Below, in pieces: positions 35,392-43,229 of a stretch of 64,000 nucleotides of DNA. The notes beneath the pieces are model-generated. The model was not told where the DNA came from. It did not search any database and was given only the letters and a program-made list of their open reading frames with translations. The first letter of the stretch is position 1, and each line of letters begins with the position of its first letter. This DNA comes from Acidovorax delafieldii (GTDB lineage: Bacteria > Pseudomonadota > Gammaproteobacteria > Burkholderiales > Burkholderiaceae_C), in the NCBI GenBank assembly GCA_002377855.1, contig DFQQ01000041.1, positions 22,050-86,049 of the forward strand. Reading direction: 5' to 3'. A program made the position numbers and the translations under genes.

Positions 35392-36306
35392 TCAACCCGC
35401 ACGCTTGGTCAGCAGTGCGTTGGCCACGCGGGAGTTGGGCTTGCGGTCCAGAAAGCCGCTAATGTAAGCGCCAGCGTCGATCAGTCGGTCCAGGTCTATG
35501 CCCGTTTCAATGCCCATGCCATGCAGCATGTAGACCACGTCTTCGGTCGCCACGTTGCCGGTAGCGCCCTTGGCGTAAGGGCAACCGCCCAGCCCTGCCA
35601 CGGACGACTGGAAGTTCCACACGCCCAGTTCCAGCGCGGCCAGCGTGTTGGACAGCGCCTGGCCGTAGGTGTCGTGAAAGTGGCCTGACACATCGTCGAT
35701 GCCAAAGTGCTGCAGCGTGGCTTGCAGCGCGCGCTGCACCTTGCGCGGCGTGCCCACGCCAATGGTGTCGGCCACATCCACGCGCTGCACGCCAATGCCC
35801 TTGAGCAGCCCGGCCAGGTAGGCCACGCGCTCGGGGGCGATGTCGCCTTCGTACGGGCAGCCCACGGTGCAGCTCATGGCGCCGCGCACCCGGATGCCCG
35901 CCGCGCGCGCGGCCTGCACCACGGGCGCAAAGCGCTCAATGCTCTCGGCAATGCTGCAGTTGATGTTCTTCTGGCTGAAGGCTTCGCTGGCCGAACCGAA
36001 CACCACGATCTCGTCGGGCCGGTCGGCCACGGCCGCCTCAAACCCCTTGAGGTTGGGCGTCAGCACCGAATACTGCACACCGGCCTGGCGCGCGATCCCG
36101 GCCATCACCTCATGGTTGTCGGCCATCTGCGGCACCCACTTGGGGCTGACGTAGCTGGTGACCTCGATCTCTTGCAGGCCGGCCTGCTGCAGGCGGTGCA
36201 CCAGCTCGATCTTGACGGCCGCGGGTACGGGGGTCTTTTCGTTCTGCAGGCCGTCACGCGGGCCTACGTCAATGAGTTGAACGCGGGATGGGATGCTGCT
36301 GCTCAT
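35392..36306 (-). CDS. mvaB: Hydroxymethylglutaryl-CoA lyase
   Basis: A 304-residue HMG-CoA lyase that splits HMG-CoA into acetyl-CoA and acetoacetate, the last step of leucine breakdown. It has VGPRDGLQNE (14-23) with catalytic Arg and metal ligands, the metal-binding HFHDTYGQAL, and GLGGCPYAKGATGN carrying the catalytic cysteine loop. Length is normal for bacteria. It is also called liuE. The other steps (carboxylase subunits, hydratase, isovaleryl-CoA dehydrogenase) are encoded further right on the same strand. Confidence 0.96.
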   Translation of the reverse strand: MSSSIPSRVQLIDVGPRDGLQNEKTPVPAAVKIELVHRLQQAGLQEIEVTSYVSPKWVPQMADNHEVMAGIARQAGVQYSVLTPNLKGFEAAVADRPDEIVVFGSASEAFSQKNINCSIAESIERFAPVVQAARAAGIRVRGAMSCTVGCPYEGDIAPERVAYLAGLLKGIGVQRVDVADTIGVGTPRKVQRALQATLQHFGIDDVSGHFHDTYGQALSNTLAALELGVWNFQSSVAGLGGCPYAKGATGNVATEDVVYMLHGMGIETGIDLDRLIDAGAYISGFLDRKPNSRVANALLTKRAG

Positions 36307-36347
36307 GAGAATCTGCTTTCGTCAAAAAAATGGGGCGCCTCGCGAAA

Positions 36348-36836
36348 TCAATCTGGAGTGGCCTGGGCAGCGATGCTGCCCGCCCTGCGCCGCAAGCGCA
36401 GCAGCAGCCAGCCCGCCAGCACACCTACGCCGCTGAACAGCAGCATCACACCGCCGCCCAGGACCTTGACGGCGGTGGAGCTGCCGATCTCGGCCCGCGA
36501 AGGGTCCTGGGCGTCGTAGCGCACTGTGACGCTTTCGCCGATGTCGTGCACTGCACCGCCCTGCCGCGCAACGCTATCGGTAAAACGCTGCGTGCGCCCG
36601 TCGCTGGTGGCAAATTCAACGATGCTCTGGCGTGAAAGCCCGCGGCGGTGGGCGGGCCCGGTCATCACCTGGTGGTGCGCCACCACGCGGCCCGTGGCCG
36701 TGTGCGTGCCTCCCAGCATGCCCAGGCCCGAGGCCAGCATCCACGCCGCGCCCATCGCCGTCAGCGCGCTAGGGACCAGCAGGATCCAGCCCAGAAGGCC
36801 GAAGAAGCGTCGAACAGTAGCGCTGGAGATAGTCAT
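36348..36836 (-). CDS. DUF3592 membrane protein
   Basis: A 162-residue protein with a membrane helix near each end (FGLLGWILLVPSALTAMGAAW and KVLGGGVMLLFSGVGVLAGW) around a hydrophilic beta domain that contains VTVRYDAQDPSRAEI, the DUF3592 hallmark (V-x-Y-D-P-x-x-P-x-x-A). The middle domain is likely periplasmic. Function unknown. It lies between ghrA and mvaB without clear coupling. Confidence 0.85.
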   Translation of the reverse strand: MTISSATVRRFFGLLGWILLVPSALTAMGAAWMLASGLGMLGGTHTATGRVVAHHQVMTGPAHRRGLSRQSIVEFATSDGRTQRFTDSVARQGGAVHDIGESVTVRYDAQDPSRAEIGSSTAVKVLGGGVMLLFSGVGVLAGWLLLRLRRRAGSIAAQATPD

Positions 36837-36908
36837 AGGGTTGCCATTTTGAATGCGCAGGTGCTGTTGTAGTGCTGGGGCGCGCCGGTGCGGAACGGCG
36901 CCGCGGCC

Positions 36909-37829
36909 TCAATACCCGCGCCCAGGGTTCACCACGCCCGCCACCGCCTCTCCCCGCTGCAGGGCCGCCATCTTGCCGGCGATCTGGGCGATGCTTTCGT
37001 CGCGCAGCGTGCGTGCCGAAGTGTGGGGCGTGATCGTGATGCGCGGGTGGTTCCAGAACGCGTGGCCTGCGGGCAGTGGCTCGGTGCGGAACACGTCGAG
37101 CGTGGCACCCGCGATGTGCCCGTTGTCGATCAAGGCCAGCAGGTCTTCCTCCACCAGGTGCGCGCCCCGCGCTACGTTGATGACATAGCCGCCACGCTGC
37201 AGGCGTGACAGGGTGTCGCCGTTGATGATGTCCTGCGTTTCGGGTGTGAGCGGCAGCAGGTTCACCAGCACGCGGCTGGCGCCCAAAAAATCGTTGAAGC
37301 CTTCGGCGCCATGGAAGGCGCGCACGCCATCCACCGCCTTGGGCGAGCGGCTCCACCCGTTCACCGGAAAATCGAAGTGTGCCAGCGCCCGGGCCACACG
37401 TTCGCCCAGCACGCCCAGGCCCATGACACCGACGGCAAAGTCGCTGCGCAGGCGCGGCTTGCGGTAGCCCCAGCGCCCGGCCGCCATGTCGGCCTCGTAG
37501 GCATCGAACTCGCGAAAGTGGCGGATGACGGCATGGCACACGTACTCGGCCATCTGCACGGCCATGCCTGCATCATCCAGTCGCACCACCAGCGCGCCGG
37601 GTGGCAGGCGCAGCTTGAGCAACGCGTCCACACCCGCGCCGATGTTGAACAAGGCTTTGAGGCCCCGCTGTTCGTCCATGAACTGCTGGGGCGGCGCCCA
37701 CACCACGGCGTAGTCCGCCTGGGGCGCGCCGGGTTCCCACACGGTGATGTCGGCGCCGGGCAGCGCGGCAGAGAGCCCCTGGAGCCAGGGTTCGGCCTTG
37801 GTGTCAGCGCAGCAAAATGTGATTCTCAT
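36909..37829 (-). CDS. ghrA: Glyoxylate/hydroxypyruvate reductase A-type dehydrogenase
   Basis: A 306-residue D-2-hydroxyacid dehydrogenase that reduces glyoxylate to glycolate and hydroxypyruvate to glycerate with NAD(P)H. Visible are the dinucleotide site GVMGLGVLGERVA (near 140-152), the catalytic Arg in INVARGAHLVEE, the Glu in LDVFRTEPLP and the His in HPRITITPH. Length and the early FNIGAGVDALL match GhrA. The frame remains open to 37922, but the ATG at 37829 starts the family N-terminus (MRITFCC). The gene is divergent from nothing and precedes a family B repeat on its upstream side. Confidence 0.9.
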   Translation of the reverse strand: MRITFCCADTKAEPWLQGLSAALPGADITVWEPGAPQADYAVVWAPPQQFMDEQRGLKALFNIGAGVDALLKLRLPPGALVVRLDDAGMAVQMAEYVCHAVIRHFREFDAYEADMAAGRWGYRKPRLRSDFAVGVMGLGVLGERVARALAHFDFPVNGWSRSPKAVDGVRAFHGAEGFNDFLGASRVLVNLLPLTPETQDIINGDTLSRLQRGGYVINVARGAHLVEEDLLALIDNGHIAGATLDVFRTEPLPAGHAFWNHPRITITPHTSARTLRDESIAQIAGKMAALQRGEAVAGVVNPGRGY

Positions 37830-37882
37830 GGCGGCCAAGGGTAACGGGATTGCGCGCGGCGCGCTGTCGTGTGGTGCATGTC

Positions 37883-37953
37883 CCGTTCGCGCTGAGCCTG
37901 TCGAAGGGCTGCCCCGGAACACGCCCTGGCTTGGACAGGCTCAGCCCGAACGG
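37883..37953. repeat. Family B inverted repeat (GAGCCTGTC type)
   Basis: Left arm CCGTTCGCGCTGAGCCTGTC (37883-37902) and right arm GACAGGCTCAGCCCGAACGG (37934-37953) are nearly perfect inverted copies around a 31-base centre. It fills the gap between the biotin carboxylase stop and the ghrA start. I recall this element as very common in related genomes. Confidence 0.85.
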
Positions 37954-37993
37954 TAGGTGTGGAAACCCTGCCGCAGCAGGGAGCGAGTGTCCA

Positions 37994-40021
37994 TCAAGCC
38001 TTTTCCGCCACCACCAGCTTGAGCAGCTCCGCGCCTTCGGTGACCTGATCGCCGGGCGCGTACAGCAGCTCCTGCACCACGCCGTCGGCCGGGGCGGCAA
38101 TGGTGTGCTCCATCTTCATGGCCTCCATCACGGCGAGGGGCTGACCCTTGGTGACGGTGTCGCCCGCCTTCACGGCAAACGAGACGACCTTGCCCGGCAT
38201 GGGGGCCGTCAAGCGCCCTCCCTCTGCCGCTGCCTCGCCAGCGTGGGCCAGCAGGTCGATGGCGGTGATCTGCGTGGCACCCAGCGGGGTAAATACATGG
38301 TCCACCTCGCCCTGCGCATAGACCGCGGCTCGGGTGCGCTGGCCGGCGAACTGCAGCTCAATGCCGTGTGCGCCAACGCTGAACACCAGCGGGCCTGCGA
38401 CCTGCGCAGCGCCCTCACCCACTGCCAGGTTCAGGCTGCCGCCACGTTCGTAGGTCAGCAGCGCCTTAGCGTGCTCGCCACCAAACTCGAACTCGAAGCG
38501 TCGCTGCACCACACCATGAGTATGAAAGCCGTCGCGGCGGCTGAACGGGTCCACGCCTTCGCTGGCGCGTTCGTGCAGCAGCGTCTGCGCGACAGCGGCT
38601 GCAGCAGCCAGTGGCAGGCCCACGGGCTCCTGGTGGAACAACACAGCCTGCTCGCGCGGGATGAGTGCCGTATCAAGCTGGGCGCGGGCGAACGCATCAG
38701 TGCGCGCCACGCGGCGCAAAAACTGCACATTGGTGGCCAGCCCCACGATGTGGGTCTGCGCCAGCGCTTCATCCAGCCGCGCCAGCGCTTGCTCGCGCGT
38801 GTCGCCGTGCACGATGAGCTTGGCCACCATGGAGTCGTAGAACGGGCTGATCGCATCGCCCTGGCGCACGCCGGAATCGACGCGGACCGAGCCCCTTTCA
38901 AAGGTGACGCACTCGGGCAGCGCGTAGACATTGAGCGAACCCGTCGCGGGCAGGAAGTTGTTGTCCGGGTTCTCGGCGCAGATGCGGGCTTCGATGGCAT
39001 GGCCGGTGATGCGCAGGTCTTGCTGTTTCAAAGGCAGCGATTCACCCGAGGCCACGCGAAGCTGCCACTCCACCGAGTCCAGCCCGGTGATGGCTTCGGT
39101 CACCGGGTGCTCCACCTGCAGGCGGGTGTTCATCTCCATGAAGTAGAACTTCATCTGGTCGGGCCGCTCGTAGCCGCCCGGCTGCTCCACGATGAACTCC
39201 ACCGTGCCGGCGCCCACATAGTTCACCGCCTTGGCGGCGGCCACGGCGGCTTCGCCCATCTGCTGGCGCAGCGTAGGCGTCATGCCGGGGGCCGGGGCTT
39301 CCTCCAGCACCTTCTGGTGGCGGCGTTGCACAGAGCAGTCGCGCTCAAACAGGTACACGCAGTTGCCGTGCGTGTCGCCAAACACCTGGATCTCGATATG
39401 GCGGGGGCGCTGCACGTACTTTTCGACCAGCACCGCGTCGTCGCCAAAGCTGTTGATGGCCTCGCGCTGGCACGACGCCAGCGCTGCGGCGAAGTCCTCG
39501 CTCTTGTCCACCGCGCGCATTCCCTTGCCGCCACCGCCCGCGCTGGCCTTGATGAGCACGGGGTAGCCAATGCGGTCGGCCTCGCGCTGCAGCAGCGCCG
39601 GATCCTGGTCGCTGCCGTGGTAGCCGGGCACCAGTGGCACGCCCGCCTTTTCCATGAGCTGCTTGGACTCGGCCTTGAGGCCCATGTCCTTGATGGCCGA
39701 GGGTGGCGGGCCGATGAACACCAGGCCCGCTGCCGCGCAGGCGTGGGCAAAGTCTTCGTTCTCGGAGAGGAAGCCATAGCCCGGGTGAATGGCCTGTGCA
39801 CCCGTGGCCTGGGCGGCTTCGATGATGCGCTCCCAGCGCAAGTAGCTGTCCTTGGGCGCGCTGCCGCCAATGTGCACGGCCTCGTCGCACACGGCCACGT
39901 GCTTGGCGTTGGCGTCGGCATCCGAATACACGGCGACGGTTTTGACTCCAAGGCGCTTGGCCGTGGCCGCTACGCGGCAGGCGATCTCGCCGCGGTTGGC
40001 GATCAGGATCTTCTTAAACAT
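37994..40021 (-). CDS. liuD: Methylcrotonyl-CoA carboxylase, biotin-carrying alpha subunit
   Basis: A 675-residue subunit combining biotin carboxylase (1-450: MFKKILIANRGEIACR, GYGFLSENEDFA, ATP-grasp loop KASAGGGGKGMR, EMNTRLQVEHPVTE), a linker domain and a C-terminal biotinyl domain with AMKMEH (biotinyl lysine near 636). It carboxylates biotin with ATP and bicarbonate; the beta subunit encoded at 43230 then carboxylates 3-methylcrotonyl-CoA. The assignment to methylcrotonyl- rather than propionyl-CoA carboxylase rests on its neighbours (HMG-CoA lyase, methylglutaconyl-CoA hydratase). The ATG at 40021 follows GGGAGG. A short ORF resembling its own 5' end lies directly upstream. Confidence 0.94.
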   Translation of the reverse strand: MFKKILIANRGEIACRVAATAKRLGVKTVAVYSDADANAKHVAVCDEAVHIGGSAPKDSYLRWERIIEAAQATGAQAIHPGYGFLSENEDFAHACAAAGLVFIGPPPSAIKDMGLKAESKQLMEKAGVPLVPGYHGSDQDPALLQREADRIGYPVLIKASAGGGGKGMRAVDKSEDFAAALASCQREAINSFGDDAVLVEKYVQRPRHIEIQVFGDTHGNCVYLFERDCSVQRRHQKVLEEAPAPGMTPTLRQQMGEAAVAAAKAVNYVGAGTVEFIVEQPGGYERPDQMKFYFMEMNTRLQVEHPVTEAITGLDSVEWQLRVASGESLPLKQQDLRITGHAIEARICAENPDNNFLPATGSLNVYALPECVTFERGSVRVDSGVRQGDAISPFYDSMVAKLIVHGDTREQALARLDEALAQTHIVGLATNVQFLRRVARTDAFARAQLDTALIPREQAVLFHQEPVGLPLAAAAAVAQTLLHERASEGVDPFSRRDGFHTHGVVQRRFEFEFGGEHAKALLTYERGGSLNLAVGEGAAQVAGPLVFSVGAHGIELQFAGQRTRAAVYAQGEVDHVFTPLGATQITAIDLLAHAGEAAAEGGRLTAPMPGKVVSFAVKAGDTVTKGQPLAVMEAMKMEHTIAAPADGVVQELLYAPGDQVTEGAELLKLVVAEKA

Positions 40022-40136
40022 GGCGGCCTCCCGCGGCGAGATCGCTTGCGCACGCTGCGCGCGCCACGCAATTTGCTGAAACACCCGCTACGCGGCTGTT
40101 TTCGCCACAGTTTGCAATCAGAATTTTTTTGAACAT
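40014..40136 (-). pseudogene. 40-codon ORF resembling a duplicated 5' end of the biotin carboxylase gene
   Basis: The ORF begins MFKKILIANCGENSRVAGVS, against MFKKILIANRGEIACRVAAT for the downstream gene: the first nine residues are identical, then similarity fades. It then runs through the region before liuD and stops at a TAA lying within the first codons of liuD (ATGTTTAAG). Its ATG overlaps the stop of the DUF4126 gene (TAATG). It is either a decayed partial duplication or a leader ORF that couples translation of DUF4126 to liuD. The identity is read directly; the function is inference. Confidence 0.55.
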
Positions 40137-40855
40137 TACGCCACCTTGGCAGAACCAGAAAAGGAAGAGGAAAGGCGCCGCACCACGGCGCGCAGAAACT
40201 TGAACAGCACGACCAGCAACAGCACCGACACGGCCACCATCACCACCAGCGCAATACCGAACGCCACGGGATGCTGCGTGGCCAGCCACACGATGGCTAC
40301 CACCAGGCCGTCTTCAAAGAACGACATGCCCCAGTTGGAAAAAGGCTCTGGCGAGGTGTTGATCGCCGCGCGCGTGGTCATCTTGGTGGCCAGAGCCGTG
40401 GCCGACAGCGAACCGCCCAGCAGTCCCGCCACGACGGCCATGGTGGCGTTGTCGGCGCCAAAGACGCCTGCAGCCAGCAAGGCGCCTGCAGGGACTCGGA
40501 TGATGGTGTGCGCCGCGTCCCAGGCGCTGTCCAGCCAGGGCACCTTGTCGGCAAAAAACTCCACCAGCAGCAGCGAGCCGCTGACCATCAGCACCATGGG
40601 GTGCTGCAGGATCGCAAGGCCCGGTGGCAGCGGCATCCAGCCCAGCACGCCCAGCATGCCGACCAGGAACACCACGGCATACAGCCGGAACCCGCTGGCC
40701 CAGCCCAGCGCTGCCGCCAAGGCCAAAAGGCTGGGCATGTCGAGTTTCGCGGTGGCCGTGGCCGCCACGTCGCCCACCGCACGCGCCGTGCCGCCGTCCA
40801 CATGCAGCCCCAGCGTGTGCAGCCACTGCACGATGTTGAACCAGAAGGTGTCCAT
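40136..40855 (-). CDS. DUF4126 membrane protein
   Basis: A 239-residue protein with about six hydrophobic segments and the DUF4126 pattern: LGWASGFRLYAVVFLVGMLG (near 50-69), LLLVEFFADKVPWLDSAWDAAHTIIRVPAGALLA (key pieces FFADKVPWLD and AHTIIRVPAGA) and a GLLGGSLSATALATKMTTRAAIN-like region. Function unknown; the family is spread through Burkholderiales. The stop codon overlaps the ATG of the 40-codon ORF that leads into liuD, so it is likely co-transcribed with the leucine genes. Confidence 0.85.
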   Translation of the reverse strand: MDTFWFNIVQWLHTLGLHVDGGTARAVGDVAATATAKLDMPSLLALAAALGWASGFRLYAVVFLVGMLGVLGWMPLPPGLAILQHPMVLMVSGSLLLVEFFADKVPWLDSAWDAAHTIIRVPAGALLAAGVFGADNATMAVVAGLLGGSLSATALATKMTTRAAINTSPEPFSNWGMSFFEDGLVVAIVWLATQHPVAFGIALVVMVAVSVLLLVVLFKFLRAVVRRLSSSFSGSAKVA

Positions 40856-40954
40856 ATCAATCCTCCACTACGCCCGGCCTTGCCAGCGGCCTGCGAGACC
40901 GCCACGGCTGCATGCCAGAGATGCCGAACAAGGGCCGCCCCGCAGCGAGGGCAT

Positions 40955-40987
40955 CGTCCCCCTCCCGCGAAGCGAGAGAGGGGGACG
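40955..40987. repeat. Palindromic hairpin element between the hydratase and DUF4126 genes
   Basis: CGTCCCCCTC, an 11-base centre, then GAGAGGGGGACG: a ten-base GC stem with one extra base, no T-tract. It could stabilise mRNA 3' ends or act as a REP-like element. It does not match repeat families A or B. Confidence 0.6.
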
Positions 40988-41011
40988 GCGCGCAGCGACT
41001 CAGAGGGTGTT

Positions 41012-41794
41012 TCATATCAACCAGTGGGGTTTGCGCTTGTTCAAAAAGGACTGCACGCCTTCCTTGCCTTCATCGCTGGCGCGGATGTCGGCAATGCCGT
41101 GCACCGTGGCAGCGATCAGGTCCGCATTGATCTCGCGCTCGGCCACGTCTATCACCAGCTTCTTGCAGGCGCGCACGGCATGGGGGCTGGCGCTGGTCAG
41201 AGCCTTGAGCAGTTCATCCACCTTGGCGTCCAGCTGGTCGGCGGCCACCACCTCGTGCACAAAGCCGATGCGCAACGCCTCGGCTGCGCCAAAACGCTCG
41301 GCTGTGAGGAAGTAACGGTGTGCGGCGCGTGCGCCCATGGCGCGGATCACATAGGGGCTGATGGTGGCGGGGATGAGCCCCAGCTTCACCTCGCTCAGGC
41401 AAAAGCCTGCGGTATCCACCGCCACGGCCATGTCGCACGCGGCCACCAGGCCCATGCCGCCGGCGTACACATCGCCCTGCACGCGGGCGATGGTTGGCTT
41501 GCGGCATTCGTAGATCACGCGCAGCATCTCGGCCAGCTTGCCGGCGTCCTGCAGGTTTTCATCGCGCGTGTAGTCCGCCATGCGGCGCATCCAGTTGAGG
41601 TTGGCGCCTGCGCAAAACGCGGGGCCCTCCGCGGCCAGCACCACGGCGCGCACATCGGCGCGGCTGCCCACCTCGGTAAACGCGGCCGTGATCTCAGCAA
41701 TGACTTCGTCGCTGAAGGCGTTGCGAATCTCAGGCTGGGTCAGGGTGATGCGCGCCACCGCGCCTTCGTAGCTGATTTGCAGGTTGTTGCTCAT
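41012..41794 (-). CDS. liuC: Enoyl-CoA hydratase family, probable methylglutaconyl-CoA hydratase
   Basis: A 260-residue crotonase. The oxyanion-hole segments are GPAFCAGANLNWMRRMADY (near 58-76) and QGDVYAGGMGLVAACDMAVA (near 106-125), with SEVKLGLIPATISPYV completing the active-site region; the conserved acidic residues of hydratases are present in that last segment. By position between the two carboxylase subunits it should hydrate 3-methylglutaconyl-CoA to HMG-CoA. The ATG overlaps the stop of the DinB gene by four bases. Confidence 0.9.
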   Translation of the reverse strand: MSNNLQISYEGAVARITLTQPEIRNAFSDEVIAEITAAFTEVGSRADVRAVVLAAEGPAFCAGANLNWMRRMADYTRDENLQDAGKLAEMLRVIYECRKPTIARVQGDVYAGGMGLVAACDMAVAVDTAGFCLSEVKLGLIPATISPYVIRAMGARAAHRYFLTAERFGAAEALRIGFVHEVVAADQLDAKVDELLKALTSASPHAVRACKKLVIDVAEREINADLIAATVHGIADIRASDEGKEGVQSFLNKRKPHWLI

Positions 41795-42309
41795 GGGTTG
41801 GGTGCGGCCTGTTCGGCCCGCAAAAAGTAGACAAGGTCGAGCACCGGGCCGTCGTGGCCCAATGCAGTAAGGGCCGCCGTGATCTGCCCCCGATGGTGGG
41901 TGCCGTGGTTGAACACATGCGCCAGCGTGGCCGCAAAGGGCAGCGATACCGCCTCGCCCTTCGTGGTGGTGTAGGACAGGTCCTGGTCCCAACGCTCGGC
42001 GGGCCATGCAGCCACCAGCGGCTCCCAGCGGGTTGCGCCCTTGCGCAGGCGCTTCGCCAGTTGCTGCCGGTCAGGCTCGGCCTCGGCGTCCAGCGCCAGG
42101 CTGGGTGAACGGCCTACGTCAAACCGCACAAACCACAGCAGGTGCTCACCCACCAGCAGGTGGTTGAGCGTGCCGTGGATGCTTTTGAAGAACAGGCCCA
42201 TATCGCGGCGATAGTCGTCGTCGGGCACTGCGTCCACCGCATCGAGCAGGCGGACCGTGGACCACTGGTTGTAGCGGGCAAGCAGTCCAAAGTGTTGCGT
42301 GGCGTTCAT
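41791..42309 (-). CDS. DinB family protein
   Basis: A 172-residue four-helix-bundle protein of the DinB/YfiT group. The three metal-ligand histidines are visible: HGTLNHLLVGEHLLW near 45-59 and HVFNHGTHHRGQITAAL near 131-147. Family members include thiol-dependent transferases, but most have no known reaction. It overlaps both neighbours (liuC and the dienelactone-hydrolase-like gene) by four bases, so it is translated as part of the leucine operon although no role there is known. Confidence 0.9.
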   Translation of the reverse strand: MNATQHFGLLARYNQWSTVRLLDAVDAVPDDDYRRDMGLFFKSIHGTLNHLLVGEHLLWFVRFDVGRSPSLALDAEAEPDRQQLAKRLRKGATRWEPLVAAWPAERWDQDLSYTTTKGEAVSLPFAATLAHVFNHGTHHRGQITAALTALGHDGPVLDLVYFLRAEQAAPNP

Positions 42310-43211
42310 GGTGCGCCTCCGTTACCCAGCACCCGGCGCCAGAAAGCTTGCAGGGCAGCCAGCGATTGCTCACGCGCCTTCGGGTTGCCGCCCTGGTGCA
42401 CGCCTTGGGTCGATGTTCCGTTGGGCACATCGCCGCGCAGGCGCACGGGCGCGGTGCCGTCAAAGCCGTGGTAGCTGCCCTCGTACACGTGCACGGTCAC
42501 CTCGCCGGCTGCGCTGGACTTGAGCGTTTCGGCCCAGTCGACGCAGGGCTGCGCGGGCGTCCAGTCATCCAGCGCGCCCAGCTGCATGAGCAGCGGCACG
42601 TGGTCCACCACCGCCTTGCGCTTAAGCAAAGGAGCGCAGCCGGGGTAGAACACCGCTGCGCCCGCCAGCGGCGGTTCACCCGCCTGCGGCTTCGTGCGCC
42701 GCTGCTCCAGCAGGTGGAGCGTGGTGGTGCCGCCGTTAGACCAGCCCAGCACCCCGATGCGCTGCGCATCCACACCTGGCTGCGCCGCGAGCCACAACAG
42801 GGCTGCGCGCGCGTCCTGCACGCGGTCGGTCACGCCCACGCTGCGGTCGCTGTAACGGGTCTGGCATACATCTCGCAGCCCGCGCGAGCCAAAGCTGTCG
42901 GGCATGAGCACGGCATAGCCCGCGGCGTGCAGGCTGTCGGCCGTTTCGCGGTAGCGCGATGACAGGGTGCCGCCTTTGGCATACAGGCCACCGCAACCAT
43001 GCAAGGCCAGCACGGCGGGCCGGGCCGGCTGCCCAGGCTGCGCTGCAGCAGGCTGCCAATGGGCGCGCAGCACCGTGCCCGACGGCAAGGGCAATTCCAC
43101 CTGCTGCATGGCTTGCGCCGCATGCCCCCACGCACCACACAGCGCTGCAGCAGCGCACAGCAGCAGGCGCGGCAGGCGCCGAGATGGGTGAAAGCGGGCA
43201 AGGCGGTGCAT
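42306..43211 (-). CDS. Exported dienelactone hydrolase-like alpha/beta hydrolase
   Basis: A 301-residue hydrolase with a signal peptide (RRLPRLLLCAAAALCGAWGHAAQA). The fold shows LALHGCGGLYAKGG with the oxyanion-hole HGCGG, a serine nucleophile in GVLGWSNGGTTTL (near 153-165), an Asp in LGALDDWTP and the His in YHGFDG. That gives a Ser-Asp-His triad rather than the Cys of classical dienelactone hydrolases. Substrate unknown; location periplasmic. It sits inside the leucine operon between liuB and the DinB gene, overlapping the latter by four bases. Confidence 0.87.
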   Translation of the reverse strand: MHRLARFHPSRRLPRLLLCAAAALCGAWGHAAQAMQQVELPLPSGTVLRAHWQPAAAQPGQPARPAVLALHGCGGLYAKGGTLSSRYRETADSLHAAGYAVLMPDSFGSRGLRDVCQTRYSDRSVGVTDRVQDARAALLWLAAQPGVDAQRIGVLGWSNGGTTTLHLLEQRRTKPQAGEPPLAGAAVFYPGCAPLLKRKAVVDHVPLLMQLGALDDWTPAQPCVDWAETLKSSAAGEVTVHVYEGSYHGFDGTAPVRLRGDVPNGTSTQGVHQGGNPKAREQSLAALQAFWRRVLGNGGAP

Positions 43212-43229
43212 GGCAGCGGGCTCAGGCCA

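Noticed and set aside
37850..40132. A 760-codon open frame on the plus strand
   Set aside because: Antisense to liuD, low-complexity translation, no start signal. The biotin carboxylase on the other strand explains the region.
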